The notes under the pieces were generated by a model. The model saw only the letters and a program-made list of their open reading frames with translations. It was not told the DNA's origin and did not search any database. DNA of 64,000 nt from Austropuccinia psidii (Eukaryota; Basidiomycota; Pucciniomycetes; Pucciniales; Sphaerophragmiaceae): positions 441,501-505,500 of the forward strand of contig JALGQZ010000015.1 in the NCBI GenBank assembly GCA_023105745.1, written 5' to 3'. Every line of letters begins with the position of its first letter. Within the stretch, counting starts at the first letter, position 1. Positions 48,020 through 59,978 of the stretch are shown here, piece by piece. The position numbers and the translations under genes are program-made.

Positions 48020-49016
48020 TCTCATGTCTGAATCTTCTTAGAAACATTCAGGAATCAGGTATGTTTTCTGCTACAATCCACTCATCTTCATGTTGTGGAT
48101 TTTTGTACCTTACCAAGTATTCTCTTTCATTTTTTCCCCTAAGTCTTCTTTCTTTAAAGACTTTTAGTGCTTTTTTCTCTGCACTATGATAAATTGGAGG
48201 TATTTCTAGGGGTGTTTCATTTCTAAAAGGAAATAATTCCTTATCACTTGAAGTGTAATTCTTTACCAGAATAACAGGAAAAGTTGGCTGTTTGTTTTCC
48301 AATTCTACTGAGAGTTCTACCTGTACTGCATTTTTCCCATGAAGGGCTTTAATAATACATGGTCCTGCAAAGGAATCTTTAAATTCATTTGGACCCTTAA
48401 TATTACTCAATTTCAAGGTTAAAACTAGTATTAAGTCCCCTACTTTGTATTCTGGGGTTTTATGAATTTTGTCCCATTTCTGTTTAAAATATTCAAAGGA
48501 ATCATTCATGCTTTGATTTGCATGATGCCTTACTGTATCAAGAAATAACTTAAATCTTGAATAAATTGGATTAATATCAACTCAATCTTTCTTCAAAGTA
48601 TCAACTGGAATTTTAGGGTTCCATCCTTTTTCTAACATTGCGGGAGTTTTGCCTGTTGAAGGATGGATGCAGGTCTTGTTGGCTAATTCCAATGCTGGTA
48701 TAAGAGTACACCAATCATGAGCAAAGCCATCAGAATCTTTAAGCTCCAGGCCATAAGCAAAAAATCTTCTGATCATGCCCTCAAGGGTTTGTATCATTCT
48801 TTCTGCTAGCCCATCTGTTTGTGGATGGTATGCTGTTGAGAATGATAATTTTGTACCCAAAACCTTATGTAAATTAGTCCATAAGGCTGATGTGAATTTT
48901 GGGTCTCTATCATTAAAGATATTTTTAAACAGAAAAGTATGAGATATAACTCTTTTCCAAATCAAAAGAGCTGTATCCATAGCAGTGTCATCTTTATCAC
49001 ATGGTAAAAAGATTGG
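48020..49016 (-). pseudogene. Family A' integrase core to chromodomain-like end
   Basis: On the - strand: FNDRDPKFTSALW (second catalytic D), [17 protein letters not shown] (catalytic E), TGKTPAMLEKGWNP, a TGA near 48,580, then KVGDLILVLTLKLSNIKGP, GPCIIKALHGKNAVQVEL and NEREYLVRYKN with EDEWIVAENIPDS. It is interrupted at 49,016 by the family C composite and resumes at 62,369 (upstream integrase). Confidence 0.8.
49012..49016. repeat. Target-site duplication attgg, left
   Basis: Directly left of the first family C LTR. The same five bases stand right of the last LTR at 62,364-62,368, and joining the flanks restores the order of family A' integrase. Confidence 0.85.
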
Positions 49017-50447
49017 TGTCAGGATGAAACTATGAAAGAGTGGTAATGTACGCTATTTACAACTCAAACTATGTTTGTGACACGGTAAAAAATGCTTTGA
49101 GAAGGTTTTGAGATGATTAAAAATAAATTTAAAGGGCTTTAATATAGTGGTTATAGTGGTGGTGAGCGCTGTTGAAAGGCCTGGGTGCAGCTTTATCTGT
49201 TGGGTTACAATAATAAAAGACTACAATAATTGAAACTTATAATTATACCTGATTATTAACCAAGAGTAAAACTGTTTTTGACAGTTTACTACGTAGGTTA
49301 TTCAAGAGCAGGATGAGGAAGTGATTTTGGCTGTGAAAAGCCCTCCTTTTATACTGAAATTGGGGTGGAAAGGCTGCTAGACCTTTCCACGTAGAGGAAG
49401 TGAATATTTTTCACTCTCTAGGACAGACTTGTGGTTTGCAAACAGCCTGTATACCCTGTATTGGGCTCAGATGTGGTTTTGAAACCACATCTGGGCGGTT
49501 TTCACCAATACAGGGTGAAAATTTTCATCTGGGGACCTCACAGCCTGATTCTGACGTGTATGACGCGTAGAATGCTGTACAGAAACTGTATGGGACCCCA
49601 GTATTGACTGAAATATGAGGTATTGAAGTAAAAACATGCTTCTTCGTCTATTTGACACCTCATATTCATGGTTATGGGATATTATCCCATGGTAAGGCTG
49701 TATATGACAGCAGGTGGGATTTTTACTTTGAAATGGTCATAACTCTGTCCGTTTTTGAGATATCAAGCTCAAAATTGGTTCATTGAATAGCTCTGTATGA
49801 GATCTACACAATGGTACCCAACTTGACATGGTTATCATTAAATTTGACAAAGTTATCCTATGTAAAAGTATTTTTGTACATTGGCGTGGTCTGGGCAAAA
49901 GCTGTATTATGCTTGTTTGGCCGATAACTTCTGTTGTAGTTAAGCTATGAGGAAATGGATGGCACCATCAGATAGCCCTGATTGTGCTCTTTCCAAAAAT
50001 ACCCCACTTTAAGTATCTCACACTAAAACTGTAAAAGCTAGATGAGAGGTGAATGTTTTGTTCACCCTTATTTGGTCTGAATTTGACCATAACTCAAGTA
50101 ATACTGGTGCTAGCTCAGTTTGGCTAGCACCATTAGATAGCCCTGGCTTAGAGCTTCATTTTGAATACCCATTTGATGGGGTTAAGCCTCTCCTTCTAGA
50201 TTTTAGATGAGAGGTGAAAATTAAGGTTTATGCTCAGCAATAACTTTGAGCAGGAATAACTTTGTTATTTCTTGTCCTATGGTGATGGGACTTATATTTT
50301 CAGAAAGAGGTGAGTTTCCTCTTTCGTTTTATACCTTTTGAGCTAATTTGGCTCAGCTTCATGTTTTGGTGGTATTTTGGCTATACCATTGGTTTATGGT
50401 ATTTTGGCTGTCATGCTTGTGCTCTGGTTTTGAGTCACAGGCTGACA
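49017..50447 (-). repeat. Family C LTR 1 (3' end of composite)
   Basis: 1,431 bases, TGTCAGGATG to CTGACA. It has a TATA box TATAAAAGG on the - strand at 49,345-49,353 and the 26-base palindrome at 49,468-49,493. It is flanked by a polypurine tract (agagggaggg) on the internal side. Confidence 0.9.
49345..49353 (-). promoter_or_regulatory. Family C LTR TATA box (TATAAAAGG)
   Basis: About 115 bases downstream, in transcription direction, of the palindrome. At the equivalent place in LTR 2 the box reads GATAAAAGG. Confidence 0.55.
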
Positions 50448-50471
50448 TACCCTCCCTCTAAAAAAGGCTCA

Positions 50472-53400
50472 TCATTTATGAGACTTTTCAGTCCTCCTAG
50501 AGGCTCTGAATCTCCTTAGATGAAGGTTCCCATCTGGTATGGCATCCTCTGCCAACCATTTGTCTTTGTCAGCTGTCTGGTTTTTGAATCTGACTAGATA
50601 TTGTCTCTGATCCTTCCCATTAAGTCTGATTTTTCTGGCCCTGATGATTTTACTCACAGGTCCAGGAGAGTCTTCTACTTCCACTATTTCTGGTGGAGTG
50701 ATGTTTTTCTTCCTGGAGGGGAATTTATCCTCCTCTGTTTGGAAGTATGGTTTGACCAGGCTCACTGGAAAGACTGGGTGTTTCCTACAAAACTCCTCAG
50801 TGAGCTTGACCTCTACTGCATTCTTCCCTATCAACTTAATGATAGTGAAGGGCCCTAAAAATGAGTCTCTCAAATTTCTTGGGTCCTTTGAGATTGCTAA
50901 AGTTCAGTATAGATACTAACACCTGGTCCCCTTCCTTGAAGTCAGGTTCCATATGTGATTTGTCCCACCTTTGCTTGTTATAGTCTTTGGCCTCAGCTAT
51001 GCAGTTGGCAGCAGTATCACAGGCTTTCTTCCACATATCATGGAAGTCTTTGGCTGTGGGGTGGATGGTCAGAAGATTTTTCTTCAAGTGATCCACAGGT
51101 AACAGGGGATTCCACCCTTTCTCTACCAGTGCAGGTGTTTTTCCTGTGGTAGAGTGCTGGCTTGTATTATAATCCAGTTGGACTGCTGGTAAGAGGGTGA
51201 CCCAATCATGGGTGTATCCCTCATGGTCCTTGTATTCCATGCCATAGGCACAGAACCTCCTGAGAATGTCCTCCATTGTTTGGATCATCCTCTCAGCTAG
51301 GCCATCTGTTTGTGGATGGTAAGGTGTGGAAAAAGCAAGCTTGGTGCCAAGCATGTCATATGAATTGGTCCAAAATTCACATGTGAATTTTGGGTCCCTG
51401 TCACTGATTATGATCTTAGGGACTCCACAGGTGGATATGATGTTATTCCAAAATAACAGAGCAGTGTCCATGGCTATGTCCTCTTTATGGAATGGTAGAC
51501 ATCTCATGCTCTTGCTGAACCTATCAACTATGATTAAGCAGGCATTGTAGTTTTCTTTGCCTCCTGGGACAAGTCCTGTGACCCAGTCCATGTTGATGGT
51601 TTCCCATGGGTGTTTGGGTTCTTCTATATGTTGAAGCAACCCATATTTCTTCCCATGTTTTCTATTTGCCTTTTGGCATCTTTCACAAGTGTTAATGTAT
51701 TCACTCAACTCTTGCTCCCACTTGGGCCACCAAGCTGTGCTTGCTACCCTCTCTTTAGTCCTGTCCTCACTCATGTGTCCCATATAGGGGCAGTCATGGC
51801 ATTCCTGCAGGATTAAAGAGATGTGGTCTCTGTCTATCACTGTGAGTGCACTGGTGTGCTTTTCTCTGTGCTAAATCAGGCCATCTATAAGGAAGAATTT
51901 ATTGTCCTTATAGGCCCTCAACCAGGGTTCCTCCAGCTGGGTTTCCAGTTCTGGGCTCCTGTATTTTTGTTGAAGGAGTTGGAGTAGTATGCTACACTGT
52001 TTGTGTTTAGCATAAGATTTAAGTACTGCATTGAAAAATTCATTGTGCAGTTCTGAGGAACTTATTCCCAGTATGGGGGTTTCTGTCCCTTCTGAATCAG
52101 TGTTTCCACTGTCAAGGGTACCACTCCTTGGTGCCCATTCAGAGAAACTGAAGTTCTTCTTCCTATTTATTTCCATAAAATGGATAGGAATTTTTGCAGC
52201 AACTTCAGGGTCATAAGCTGGATTGCTTTTGACATTGTCCACTGGCCATCTGCTAAGGCCATCTGCATTGGTATGGCTTTTACCTTCCTTGTATATGATG
52301 GTCATGTTCCCTCTATACTCCTGGATGGCTATTTGCTATCTTAGAATGTGTCTATTAGTAGTCTTCATGTTTAGTAAAGACTTCTAGGCTGTGCAGTCTG
52401 TGTAGACTTCAAAGACTGCACCCTCCACATAATAATGGAGTTTTTCTAGAGCCCAGAATAGACATAGACATTCTGTCCGGGTGGCCCCATACCTGGCTTC
52501 TGAATCTTTCAGCTGCCTGGAGATGTAACATATTACACCTTCTCTTGGTTCACCATCCACAATTTGTCTTTGGTGAAGGGCTGCTCCCAATCCTTGACTG
52601 CATGCTGCATCTATATATAGCTTGAATGGTAGTTCAAAGTCAGGCAAGATGAGCACAGGTGCGTTGGTGAGTTCATATTTGATCCTCTCATATGCATCCC
52701 TCCTTTCCTTGGTTATTTCAAAAACTACATCCTTTGAGCATAACTTGTATAAACTACGAGTTATGTGGGCAAAGTTTTTGATGTGGTTTCTATAGTAGCT
52801 AGCAAATCCAAGGAAAGATTGCATCTCTTTGATGTTCTTTGGTACTGGCTTTTGCAGTACTGCTGCTACTTTGTTCTGGTCAATTGCCAGACTAAGGCCT
52901 GAGACTTTGTGTCCTAGAGCTAGTAGCTCTTGTTGGCCAAAATTACACTTTTTAAGTGAAACCATCAGATTGATGGGTGTACATTTACTTAGCACTCTGT
53001 CTATGTATTGTACATGGTCTTCCCATGTCTCTGAGTATATAATGATATCATCAATATATATTACCATCCAGCCTTACATTATTTCTTCTTGAAATATGGT
53101 GTCCATCATCCTTTGGAAGTGGGCTGGTGCATTCTTGATGCCAAATGGCATCCTGGTGTACTCATATATGCCCATATGGCATATTATTCTGAGCAACTTC
53201 ATAGAGTTTGGTTTAACTCCATTTTGGTGGAAGCCTTTCATACAATCCATCTTGGTTATGTATTTGGCTTTTGCCAGCTTATCCAAGGCATGAGGCATCC
53301 TTGGTATAGGGTACCTGTCTGCTTTTGTGTAGTTATTCAGGGCTCTGAAGTCTCCACACAATCTAGACTTGCCATCATGCCAGGTGATCAGGACAGGAGT

Positions 53401-53844
53401 GGTGATTTCCACTATTTCATTATGTCAAATCTTCCTGATGACATCCATGTCCAGGAGTTCATTGATGTGTTTTTCAATTTCTTTCCTGGTTTCCAGACTT
53501 GCTGGATAAGGAGGTCTCCTCAGCATGGGTGGATAAGTCCTTTCCACATCCAGATATAGTTCTATATCATGGCCTTTAATCTTGCCTAGTGGTTCTTTAC
53601 CAATGGCAAATGCTGGTCTGTTCTTCCTCAGCATCTTCAGTAAACTTAGTTTTTGTTTACTGATGAGGGTATTGCTAAACTGTCCCTCCTTGAATTCCTT
53701 CAAGAGTTCTTCTAGTGGATCTTGTGAAGATATGTGGTATATATCAAGTGAAAATTTCTTTTCCTTGTTGGTACCAATGGTGATGTGCCTGTTTTTACTG
53801 TTGTAAATATCTATGCCATACATCCTCTGGTAATCTGTTCCCAG
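50472..53844 (-). pseudogene. Family C Pol: RT, RNase H, integrase, chromodomain-like end (broken)
   Basis: Reads from 53,844 down: [49 protein letters not shown], catalytic Y-I-D-D in MVIYIDDIIIYS (about 53,055), RNase H with TDCTA and ADGLSRWP, then integrase with the zinc motif ([18 protein letters not shown]), DDE residues in [15 protein letters not shown] and GLAERMIQ, and the tail RQYLVRFKNQTADKDKWL. Stops stand at 53,425, 53,074, 52,384, 52,306 and 51,871, and there is a frame change near 50,860. The stop at 53,425 is shared with the second copy; the one at 53,074 (GAA to TAA) is not. Confidence 0.85.
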
Positions 53845-56328
53845 TTAAAACCCTTGGATGTGGGCATCTTCAAGCACTACAAACTCTGGGTTGAGTATGA
53901 TATTGCCCTTCCTGTGGGGTATAATTATCTCTTTGATAATTGTCCCAATGGAAGTCATCTTCCCTGATGCACTTTTAAAGTTCTTTGCCTTAGTGGCCAA
54001 GATCTGTTTTTCCCAGTTTGGGAAGTGGTTATCCAGATAATTTCTGGCCACTATGGAGCAATGTGCTCCACTGTCAATGATCAGTGGGTGCTGAGAATTG
54101 TCAATAAATACAGTCATTTTTGTAGCTGTTCCATGTATATAAGCCATTCCTTTGGTTGGTGTAACCAGGAATGTTTGTGCATCTTGTGTGTGTTTGCACA
54201 AGTTCTTGTTGGCAGTGTCCTGTGGAATGCCTGCTTCCAACTGTATATCTTGGATTTCCAATGGGGTTTCCTCTTGGTATTCCACGAGAAATTCCTCTCT
54301 TGCATCTTGATCATCATCAGATGGCTCTCTGATGGCATCTCCCATACAGCCTGATTCAGAATCCTCTGTTGGAGGTTCTTCTTCAGGGACTTTCTCTATA
54401 GCATAGACTTTTTTCTTTGCTTTTGGACAGTTGTTGGCATAGTGGTCTGTTGAACCACAATTGTGACAAGAATTATTTTTCCTTGCCACTTCTGCCACTC
54501 TTTCTCTGGGTTTGTCTTTAAACTCCACCCTGAAAGGTTGTTTCTCTTTGAAACCACTGCTCTTATATGGGGTGAATTTCCCTATATTTGTCCTTTTCCT
54601 TATGTCTTGTAAGGTATTGGCTATGTCATCTAGAGTGCAATTTTGGTTGCATCTGCATTTCACTGCATGCTCTAATTCTCCTGGCAGTTGTGTCAGAAGT
54701 TTGTGATTCCTCATCTGGATGTTCATCTGAGGATCAATGGATTTAAGTCTTTTAGACTGTCTGAGACACCACTCATATGGATCTTTGTCCACAGAGTATT
54801 TGTCATTTTCAAATGAAATGGTCTTTTGCCATATCCAAGTTCCATTACTGTACTTTTGGATTATTTGACTCTTCCAACATGGCCAGTTTCTTCTGCCATG
54901 GATTTCTTTCATTTCTGTGTACCATATACTTGCATGACCTTTAAATGCAGTATTCAGTCTAGCAGTAATCCAGTAATCTGGTATGCTGGGTACATCAATG
55001 AAGAGTCCATCAATATAATCTATGAGTTCCATATGATCATATTTTCCTGATCCAGAGAATTTGGGCAAGTTTGAGGCCTGAGGAGGCTGTTTCAAGGCTT
55101 CCTTCTCTGAATAAGACATGCCATCTCCATCCTGGTATTGTGATGGAGATCTTGCCTTATTCAACATCATGGCATCTGGTTTGATGTCATCTTGTTGATA
55201 TGGATTCTCCAAAGCTTGGCCTTGTGGTTGGGGCTTTAAGCTATGATAGGCATTAAACAATTTGTTAATGTCCTGATCCAGACACTCCCTGTCCCTTGTG
55301 CTGTGGTGTTGTTCTTCGAAGACTTGGTTCAGTCTTTTGTTGGATTCCTCAGAGGCTTTGCTCAGTTGAGCATATCCTTCTTGAAGATTCTTAAATATTT
55401 GTTCCAAGGAGGCTTGAGTTTGTCTCATCCTCTCTTGGCTGGCTTTAATTTCTGCAAATTGCTTTGCAGATTGTTCAGCATATTGGGACACTTGTAACCA
55501 CAGTGTATCACTGTTGATGTTACTCTCAGATGTGACAATGTTATTTTCAGTCTGAGTGGGGGTAATGTTTCTATTACTAGGACTACTGATTCTAGAGTGG
55601 TTTACAACTACTTCTGGTTCTTGTGTACTTCCTTTACCAAATCCAACAGCTTCTGGATCATGGGGTCTGACTCTTTCCTCCTCTGGTTGAAGGAGGTTTT
55701 GTTCTTGCACTTGTTTCCTTGTCTTCTCCTGGAAACTTCCTGGAATTGTGAAGAATGGTGACTCTTGGCCACTGATCTGCTGGCTTCTGAATGGTGTGAA
55801 GCCACTGGAGAGCTGATTTGGCCTGCTCCTTGTGAACCTGAAGGAATCTGAGTAGGCCCTGTCTGGGTCAACTGTTCTTCTATAGCTAGGATAGTGGCTT
55901 GATTCTCCCTTATCTTCTGTGCCCTTGCCTCCAGGAGTCTGTGCTGCCTGGTAGGATTCCAACCCTTGGTGATTACCATAAGGTCTTTGAAGTCTATCTC
56001 TTTGAGACAGATCTTCTGGAAACTTGATCCCAGTTCTGCCCAGCGAGTTGATAGGTTGAACCTGTTGTTGTCCATGCTCCATTGAAATAAATCTTTGAGG
56101 AGTTGGTGGATCTGAAGAACTTGATCCATATCCTTTCAGTCCTCTGGTTTGAGATTTCTGTTGAATTGGAGTGTGAATGGCAAGGTTGATATTATCTCCC
56201 TCATTGTTTTTCCATCCACCACTGTGTCCAGGGTGTGCTCTTTCAGGTCTTCTGGTTCTGGACAATCCTCCTCTATCCTCTGGCTGGTTCCTTTGGAAGC
56301 CAAGGTCTCTGAGGTATACAGGGGACAT
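53845..56328 (-). CDS. Family C Gag-protease frame (827 codons)
   Basis: Long open frame from ATG 56,328 (MSPVYLRDLG). A Pro/Ser/Arg-rich N-terminal 240 residues overlaps another frame. Then a coiled-coil-like stretch (QYAEQSAKQFAEIKASQ), the Gag core (SGSGKYDHMELIDYIDGLF, quoted as KYDHMELIDYIDG, and DKDPYEWCLRQ), a CCHC zinc knuckle C-x2-C-x4-H-x4-C at about residues 620-633 and the protease active site D-S-G-A at about 752. It ends at TAA 53,845, where the second copy has CAA, so the stop is a C-to-T change and Pol would otherwise follow in frame. Its ATG lies inside the candidate intron 56,309-56,376. Confidence 0.75.
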   Translation of the reverse strand: MSPVYLRDLGFQRNQPEDRGGLSRTRRPERAHPGHSGGWKNNEGDNINLAIHTPIQQKSQTRGLKGYGSSSSDPPTPQRFISMEHGQQQVQPINSLGRTGIKFPEDLSQRDRLQRPYGNHQGLESYQAAQTPGGKGTEDKGESSHYPSYRRTVDPDRAYSDSFRFTRSRPNQLSSGFTPFRSQQISGQESPFFTIPGSFQEKTRKQVQEQNLLQPEEERVRPHDPEAVGFGKGSTQEPEVVVNHSRISSPSNRNITPTQTENNIVTSESNINSDTLWLQVSQYAEQSAKQFAEIKASQERMRQTQASLEQIFKNLQEGYAQLSKASEESNKRLNQVFEEQHHSTRDRECLDQDINKLFNAYHSLKPQPQGQALENPYQQDDIKPDAMMLNKARSPSQYQDGDGMSYSEKEALKQPPQASNLPKFSGSGKYDHMELIDYIDGLFIDVPSIPDYWITARLNTAFKGHASIWYTEMKEIHGRRNWPCWKSQIIQKYSNGTWIWQKTISFENDKYSVDKDPYEWCLRQSKRLKSIDPQMNIQMRNHKLLTQLPGELEHAVKCRCNQNCTLDDIANTLQDIRKRTNIGKFTPYKSSGFKEKQPFRVEFKDKPRERVAEVARKNNSCHNCGSTDHYANNCPKAKKKVYAIEKVPEEEPPTEDSESGCMGDAIREPSDDDQDAREEFLVEYQEETPLEIQDIQLEAGIPQDTANKNLCKHTQDAQTFLVTPTKGMAYIHGTATKMTVFIDNSQHPLIIDSGAHCSIVARNYLDNHFPNWEKQILATKAKNFKSASGKMTSIGTIIKEIIIPHRKGNIILNPEFVVLEDAHIQGF

Positions 56329-56686
56329 ATCAGTGTTTGCAAGCAGTCAAAAACTTTATGTTCTTAGGGTATTTACCTTTGACTGTGCCTTGTACAAATT
56401 TATTGTCTGCTGACTTGGGCAGTTTGCCTTTGGAAGTTACAACTGCATTAATAATTGTAATCTTTCCTGTACAAGTGGTTAAGGTTGGTTTACCTTGTAT
56501 GGATGCAGAGTTTTGTGGTTTTCTACTTCTCCGAGTGGCTATTGGTGTCCACTTCTTGGCTGTGATGAGACCTTCACTGTGCCTCTTTCCTTTGCCCTTG
56601 CTGCCCTCTGGTTCTGAGGGTGTCACTGGTATGTTGGCCTGTGACTGGGTCTCAAGTGGGATATAATTTTCTTCCACTGAAATCAA
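55608..56686 (-). pseudogene. Spliced 5' ORF overlapping family C gag (one stop)
   Basis: Exon 1 (56,686-56,377, 103 codons and one base, start MISVEENYIPLETQ) joins exon 2 (56,308-55,608) across a 68-base candidate intron with GTAAAT donor, CACTGAT branch-like word and CTCAG acceptor, in phase. Exon 2 reads ETLASKGTSQRIEEDCPEPE, NRNLKPED, a TGA at 56,136-56,138, then MDQVLQIHQLLKDLFQWSMD, LKEIDFKDLMVITKGWNP and IQKLLDLVKEVHKNQK. It is in a different frame from gag-protease over about 700 bases. The same layout is in the second copy (60,535-59,4xx). From memory, other copies have Trp at the stop. Function unknown; it may be a Gag N-terminal domain or an accessory protein. Confidence 0.55.
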
Positions 56687-57273
56687 GGCAGAAAAGGGAG
56701 GACTTATGTCAGTTAAGACTTCTTAAAAATGCTGGTGTTGCACATCGGAGATTGGCCTCTGGGCTTGTATGTTACTACAATGTGCCCTGTATAATGACAG
56801 TGTAATTGAATCAACAATTCCACGTCAGAATTACAGCTTTTGGTACCCTGTCACACTGTTTGTGTGCCAGTATCCAACAGATACACTTGTGGTTTTCAAG
56901 TGTATTCTGTAGAAGTGGTTTTTGTATAAGTGTTATTGAGTTAACAATACACTTAATCCACGCCTCAACTGATGGTTTTTCAGTCAGAGGTGTCCTTATT
57001 CAGTCAAGAATACAGGACATATTGATGGCTTATGTGTTTATATAAAAAACACGCCAAAAATAGTTATAGTCAGTGGGTATTAGCCACATGAAAAATACTC
57101 TTATAATATGAGTATATATATAAAGAAAGATAAATATATATAAAATATATTTGTAAATAGAGAAATTACGCCTAAAAAAAAGATAAAACACTGGTTAATA
57201 AGTCATAAATAGAGAAAAGACTTACTTATAAGGTCCAAAAAAAAAGATTTAAAACACAGCCAGGCCCCCAAAA
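56687..57273 (-). other. Family C leader, no gene
   Basis: Between the 5' ORF and LTR 2. AT-rich next to the LTR, where the - strand reads ttttgggggcctggctgtg right after the LTR end, the place of a primer binding site. I could not assign the tRNA. Confidence 0.5.
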
Positions 57274-58144
57274 TGTCAGGATGAAACTATGAAAGAGTGG
57301 TAATGTAGGCTATTTACAACTTAAACTATGTTTGTGACACGTTAAAAAATGCTTTAAGAAGGTTTTGAGATGATTAAAAATAAATTTAAAGGGCTTTACT
57401 ATAGTGGTTATAGTGGTGGTGAGCGCTGTTGAAAGCCCTGGGTGCAGCTTTATCTGTTGGGTTACAATAATAAAAGACTACAATAATTAAAACTTATAAT
57501 TATACCTGATTATTAACCAAGAGTAAAACTGTTTTTGACAGTTTACTACGTAGGTTATTCAAGAGCAGGATGAGGAAGTGATGTTGGCTGTGAAAAGCCC
57601 TCCTTTTATCCTGAAATTGAGGTGGAAAGGCTGCTAGACCTTTCCACGTAGAGGAAGTGAAGATTTTTCACTCTCTAGGACAGACTTGTGGTTTGCAAAC
57701 AGCCTGTATACCCTGTATTGGGCTCAGATGTGGTTTTGAAACCACATCTGGGCGGTTTTCACCAATACAGGGTGAACATTTTCATCTGGGGACCTCACAG
57801 CCTGATTCTGACGTGTATGATGCGTGGAATGCTGTACAGAAACTGTATGGGACCCCGGTATTGACTGACATATGAGGTATTGAAGTAAAAAAATGCTTCT
57901 TCCTCTATTTGACACCTCATATTCATGGTTATGGGATATTATCCCATGGTAAGGCTGTATATGACAGCAGGTGGGATTTTTACCTTAAAATGGTCATAAC
58001 TCTGTCAGTTTTTGACACATCAAGCTCATAATTGGTTCATTGAATATCTCTGGATGAGCTCTACACAATGGTACCCAACTTGACATGGTTATCATTAAAT
58101 ATGACAAAGTTATCCCATGTACAAGTATTTTTGTACATTGGCGT
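57274..58144 (-). repeat. Family C LTR 2, truncated
   Basis: Starts TGTCAGGATG and matches LTR 1 up to gtacattggcgtgg, then jumps directly into RNase H/reverse transcriptase sequence (ggctgctcccaatcc, as at 52,579). Roughly the last 560 bases of the LTR are missing. Contains the palindrome at 57,725-57,750. Confidence 0.85.
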
Positions 58145-58991
58145 GGGCTGCTCCCAATCCTTGACTGCATGCTGCATCTATATATAGCTTGAATGGTAGT
58201 TCAAAGTCAGGCAAGATGAGCACAGGTGCGTTGGTGAGTTCATATTTGATCCTCTCATATGCATCCCTCCTTTCCTTGGTTATTTCAAAAACTACATCCT
58301 TTGAGCATAACTTGTATAAACTACGAGTTATGTGGGCAAAGTTTTTGATGTGGTTTCTATAGTAGCTAGCAAATCCAAGGAAAGATTGCATCTCTTTGAT
58401 GTTCTTTGGTACTGGCTTTTGCAGTACTGCTGCTACTTTGTTCTGGTCAATTGCCAGACTAAGGCCTGAGACTTTGTGTCCTAGAGCTAGTAGCTCTTGT
58501 TGGCCAAAATTACACTTTTTAAGTGAAACCATCAGATTGATGGGTGTACATTTACTTAGCACTCTGTCTATGTATTGTACATGGTCTTCCCATGTCTCTG
58601 AGTATATAATGATATCATCAATATATATTACCATCCAGCCTTCCATTATTTCTTCTTGAAATATGGTGTCCATCATCCTTTGGAAGTGGGCTGGTGCATT
58701 CTTGATGCCAAATGGCATCCTGGTGTACTCATATATGCCCATATGGCATATTATTCTGAGCAACTTCATAGAGTTTGGTTTAACTCCATTTTGGTGGAAG
58801 CCTTTCATACAATCCATCTTGGTTATGTATTTGGCTTTTGCCAGCTTATCCAAGGCATGAGGCATCCTTGGTATAGGGTACCTGTCTGCTTTTGTGTAGT
58901 TATTCAGGGCTCTGAAGTCTCCACACAATCTAGACTTGCCATCATGCCAGGTGATCAGGACAGGAGTGGTGATTTCCACTATTTCATTATG
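58145..58991 (-). pseudogene. Family C second copy, reverse transcriptase part
   Basis: Open from 58,979 (MEITTPVLITWHDGKSR) through [25 protein letters not shown] and [14 protein letters not shown] to the start of RNase H (YIDAACSQGLGAA), where it runs into LTR 2. It lacks the TAA seen at 53,074 in the first copy. RNase H, integrase and chromodomain are deleted. Confidence 0.8.
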
Positions 58992-59978
58992 TCAAATCTT
59001 CCTGATGACATCCATGTCCAGGAGTTCATTGATATGTTTTTCAATTTCTTTCCTGGTTTCCAGACTTGCTGGATAAGGAGGTCTCCTCAGCATGGGTGGA
59101 TAAGTCCTTTCCACATCCAGATATAGTTCTATATCATGGCCTTTAATCTTGCCTAGTGGTTCTTTACCAATGGCAAATGCTGGTCTGTTCTTCCTCAGCA
59201 TCTTCAGTAAACTTAGTTTTTGTTTACTGATGAGGGTATTGCTAAACTGTCCCTCCTTGAATTCCTTCAAGAGTTCTTCTAGTGGATCTTGTGAAGATAT
59301 GTGGTATATATCAAGTGAAAATTTCTTTTCCTTGTTGGTACCAATGGTGATGTGCCTGTTTTTACTGTTGTAAATATCTATGCCATACATCCTCTGGTAA
59401 TCTGTTCCCAGTTGAAACCCTTGGATGTGGGCATCTTCAAGCACTACAAACTCTGGGTTGAGTCTGATATTGCCCTTCCTGTGGGGTATAATTATCTCTT
59501 TGAGAATTGTCCCAATGGAAGTTTTCCTCCTCTGGTTGAAGGAGGTTTTGTTCTTGCACTTGTTTCCTTGTCTTCTCCTGGAAACTTCCTGGAATTGTGA
59601 AGAATGGTGACTCTTGGCCACTGATCTGCTGGCTTCTGAATGGTGTGAAGCCACTGGAGAGCTGATTTGGCCTGCTCCTTGTGAACCTGAAGGAATCTGA
59701 GTAGGCCCTGTCTGGGTCAACTGTTCTTCTATAGCTAGGATAGTGGCTTGATTCTCCCTTATCTTCTGTGCCCTTGCCTCCAGGAGTCTGTGCTGCCTGG
59801 TAGGATTCCAACCCTTGGTGATTACCATAAGGTCTTTGAAGTCTATCTCTTTGAGACAGATCTTCTGGAAACTTGATCCCAGTTCTGCCCAGCGAGTTGA
59901 TAGGTTGAACCTCTTGTTGTCCATGCTCCATTGAAATAAATCTTTGAGGAGTTGGTGGATCTGAAGAACTTGATCCAT
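58992..59978 (-). pseudogene. Deletion-made fusion: 5' ORF exon 2 joined to protease end and RT entry
   Basis: A 328-codon open frame. It starts MDQVLQIHQLLKDLF (5' ORF frame), reaches KTSFNQRRK, then switches at about 59,520 to TSIGTILKEIIIPHRKG, the end of protease, and goes on through GFQLGTDYQRM to YPPMLRRPPYPAS and the shared TGA at 58,992. It arose by a deletion equal to about 53,951-55,676 of the first copy, which removed most of gag and the protease active site. Confidence 0.75.

Noticed and set aside
53089..53559. 156-codon + strand frame, also at 58,656-59,126
   Set aside because: Exact antisense shadow of the reverse transcriptase coding region.
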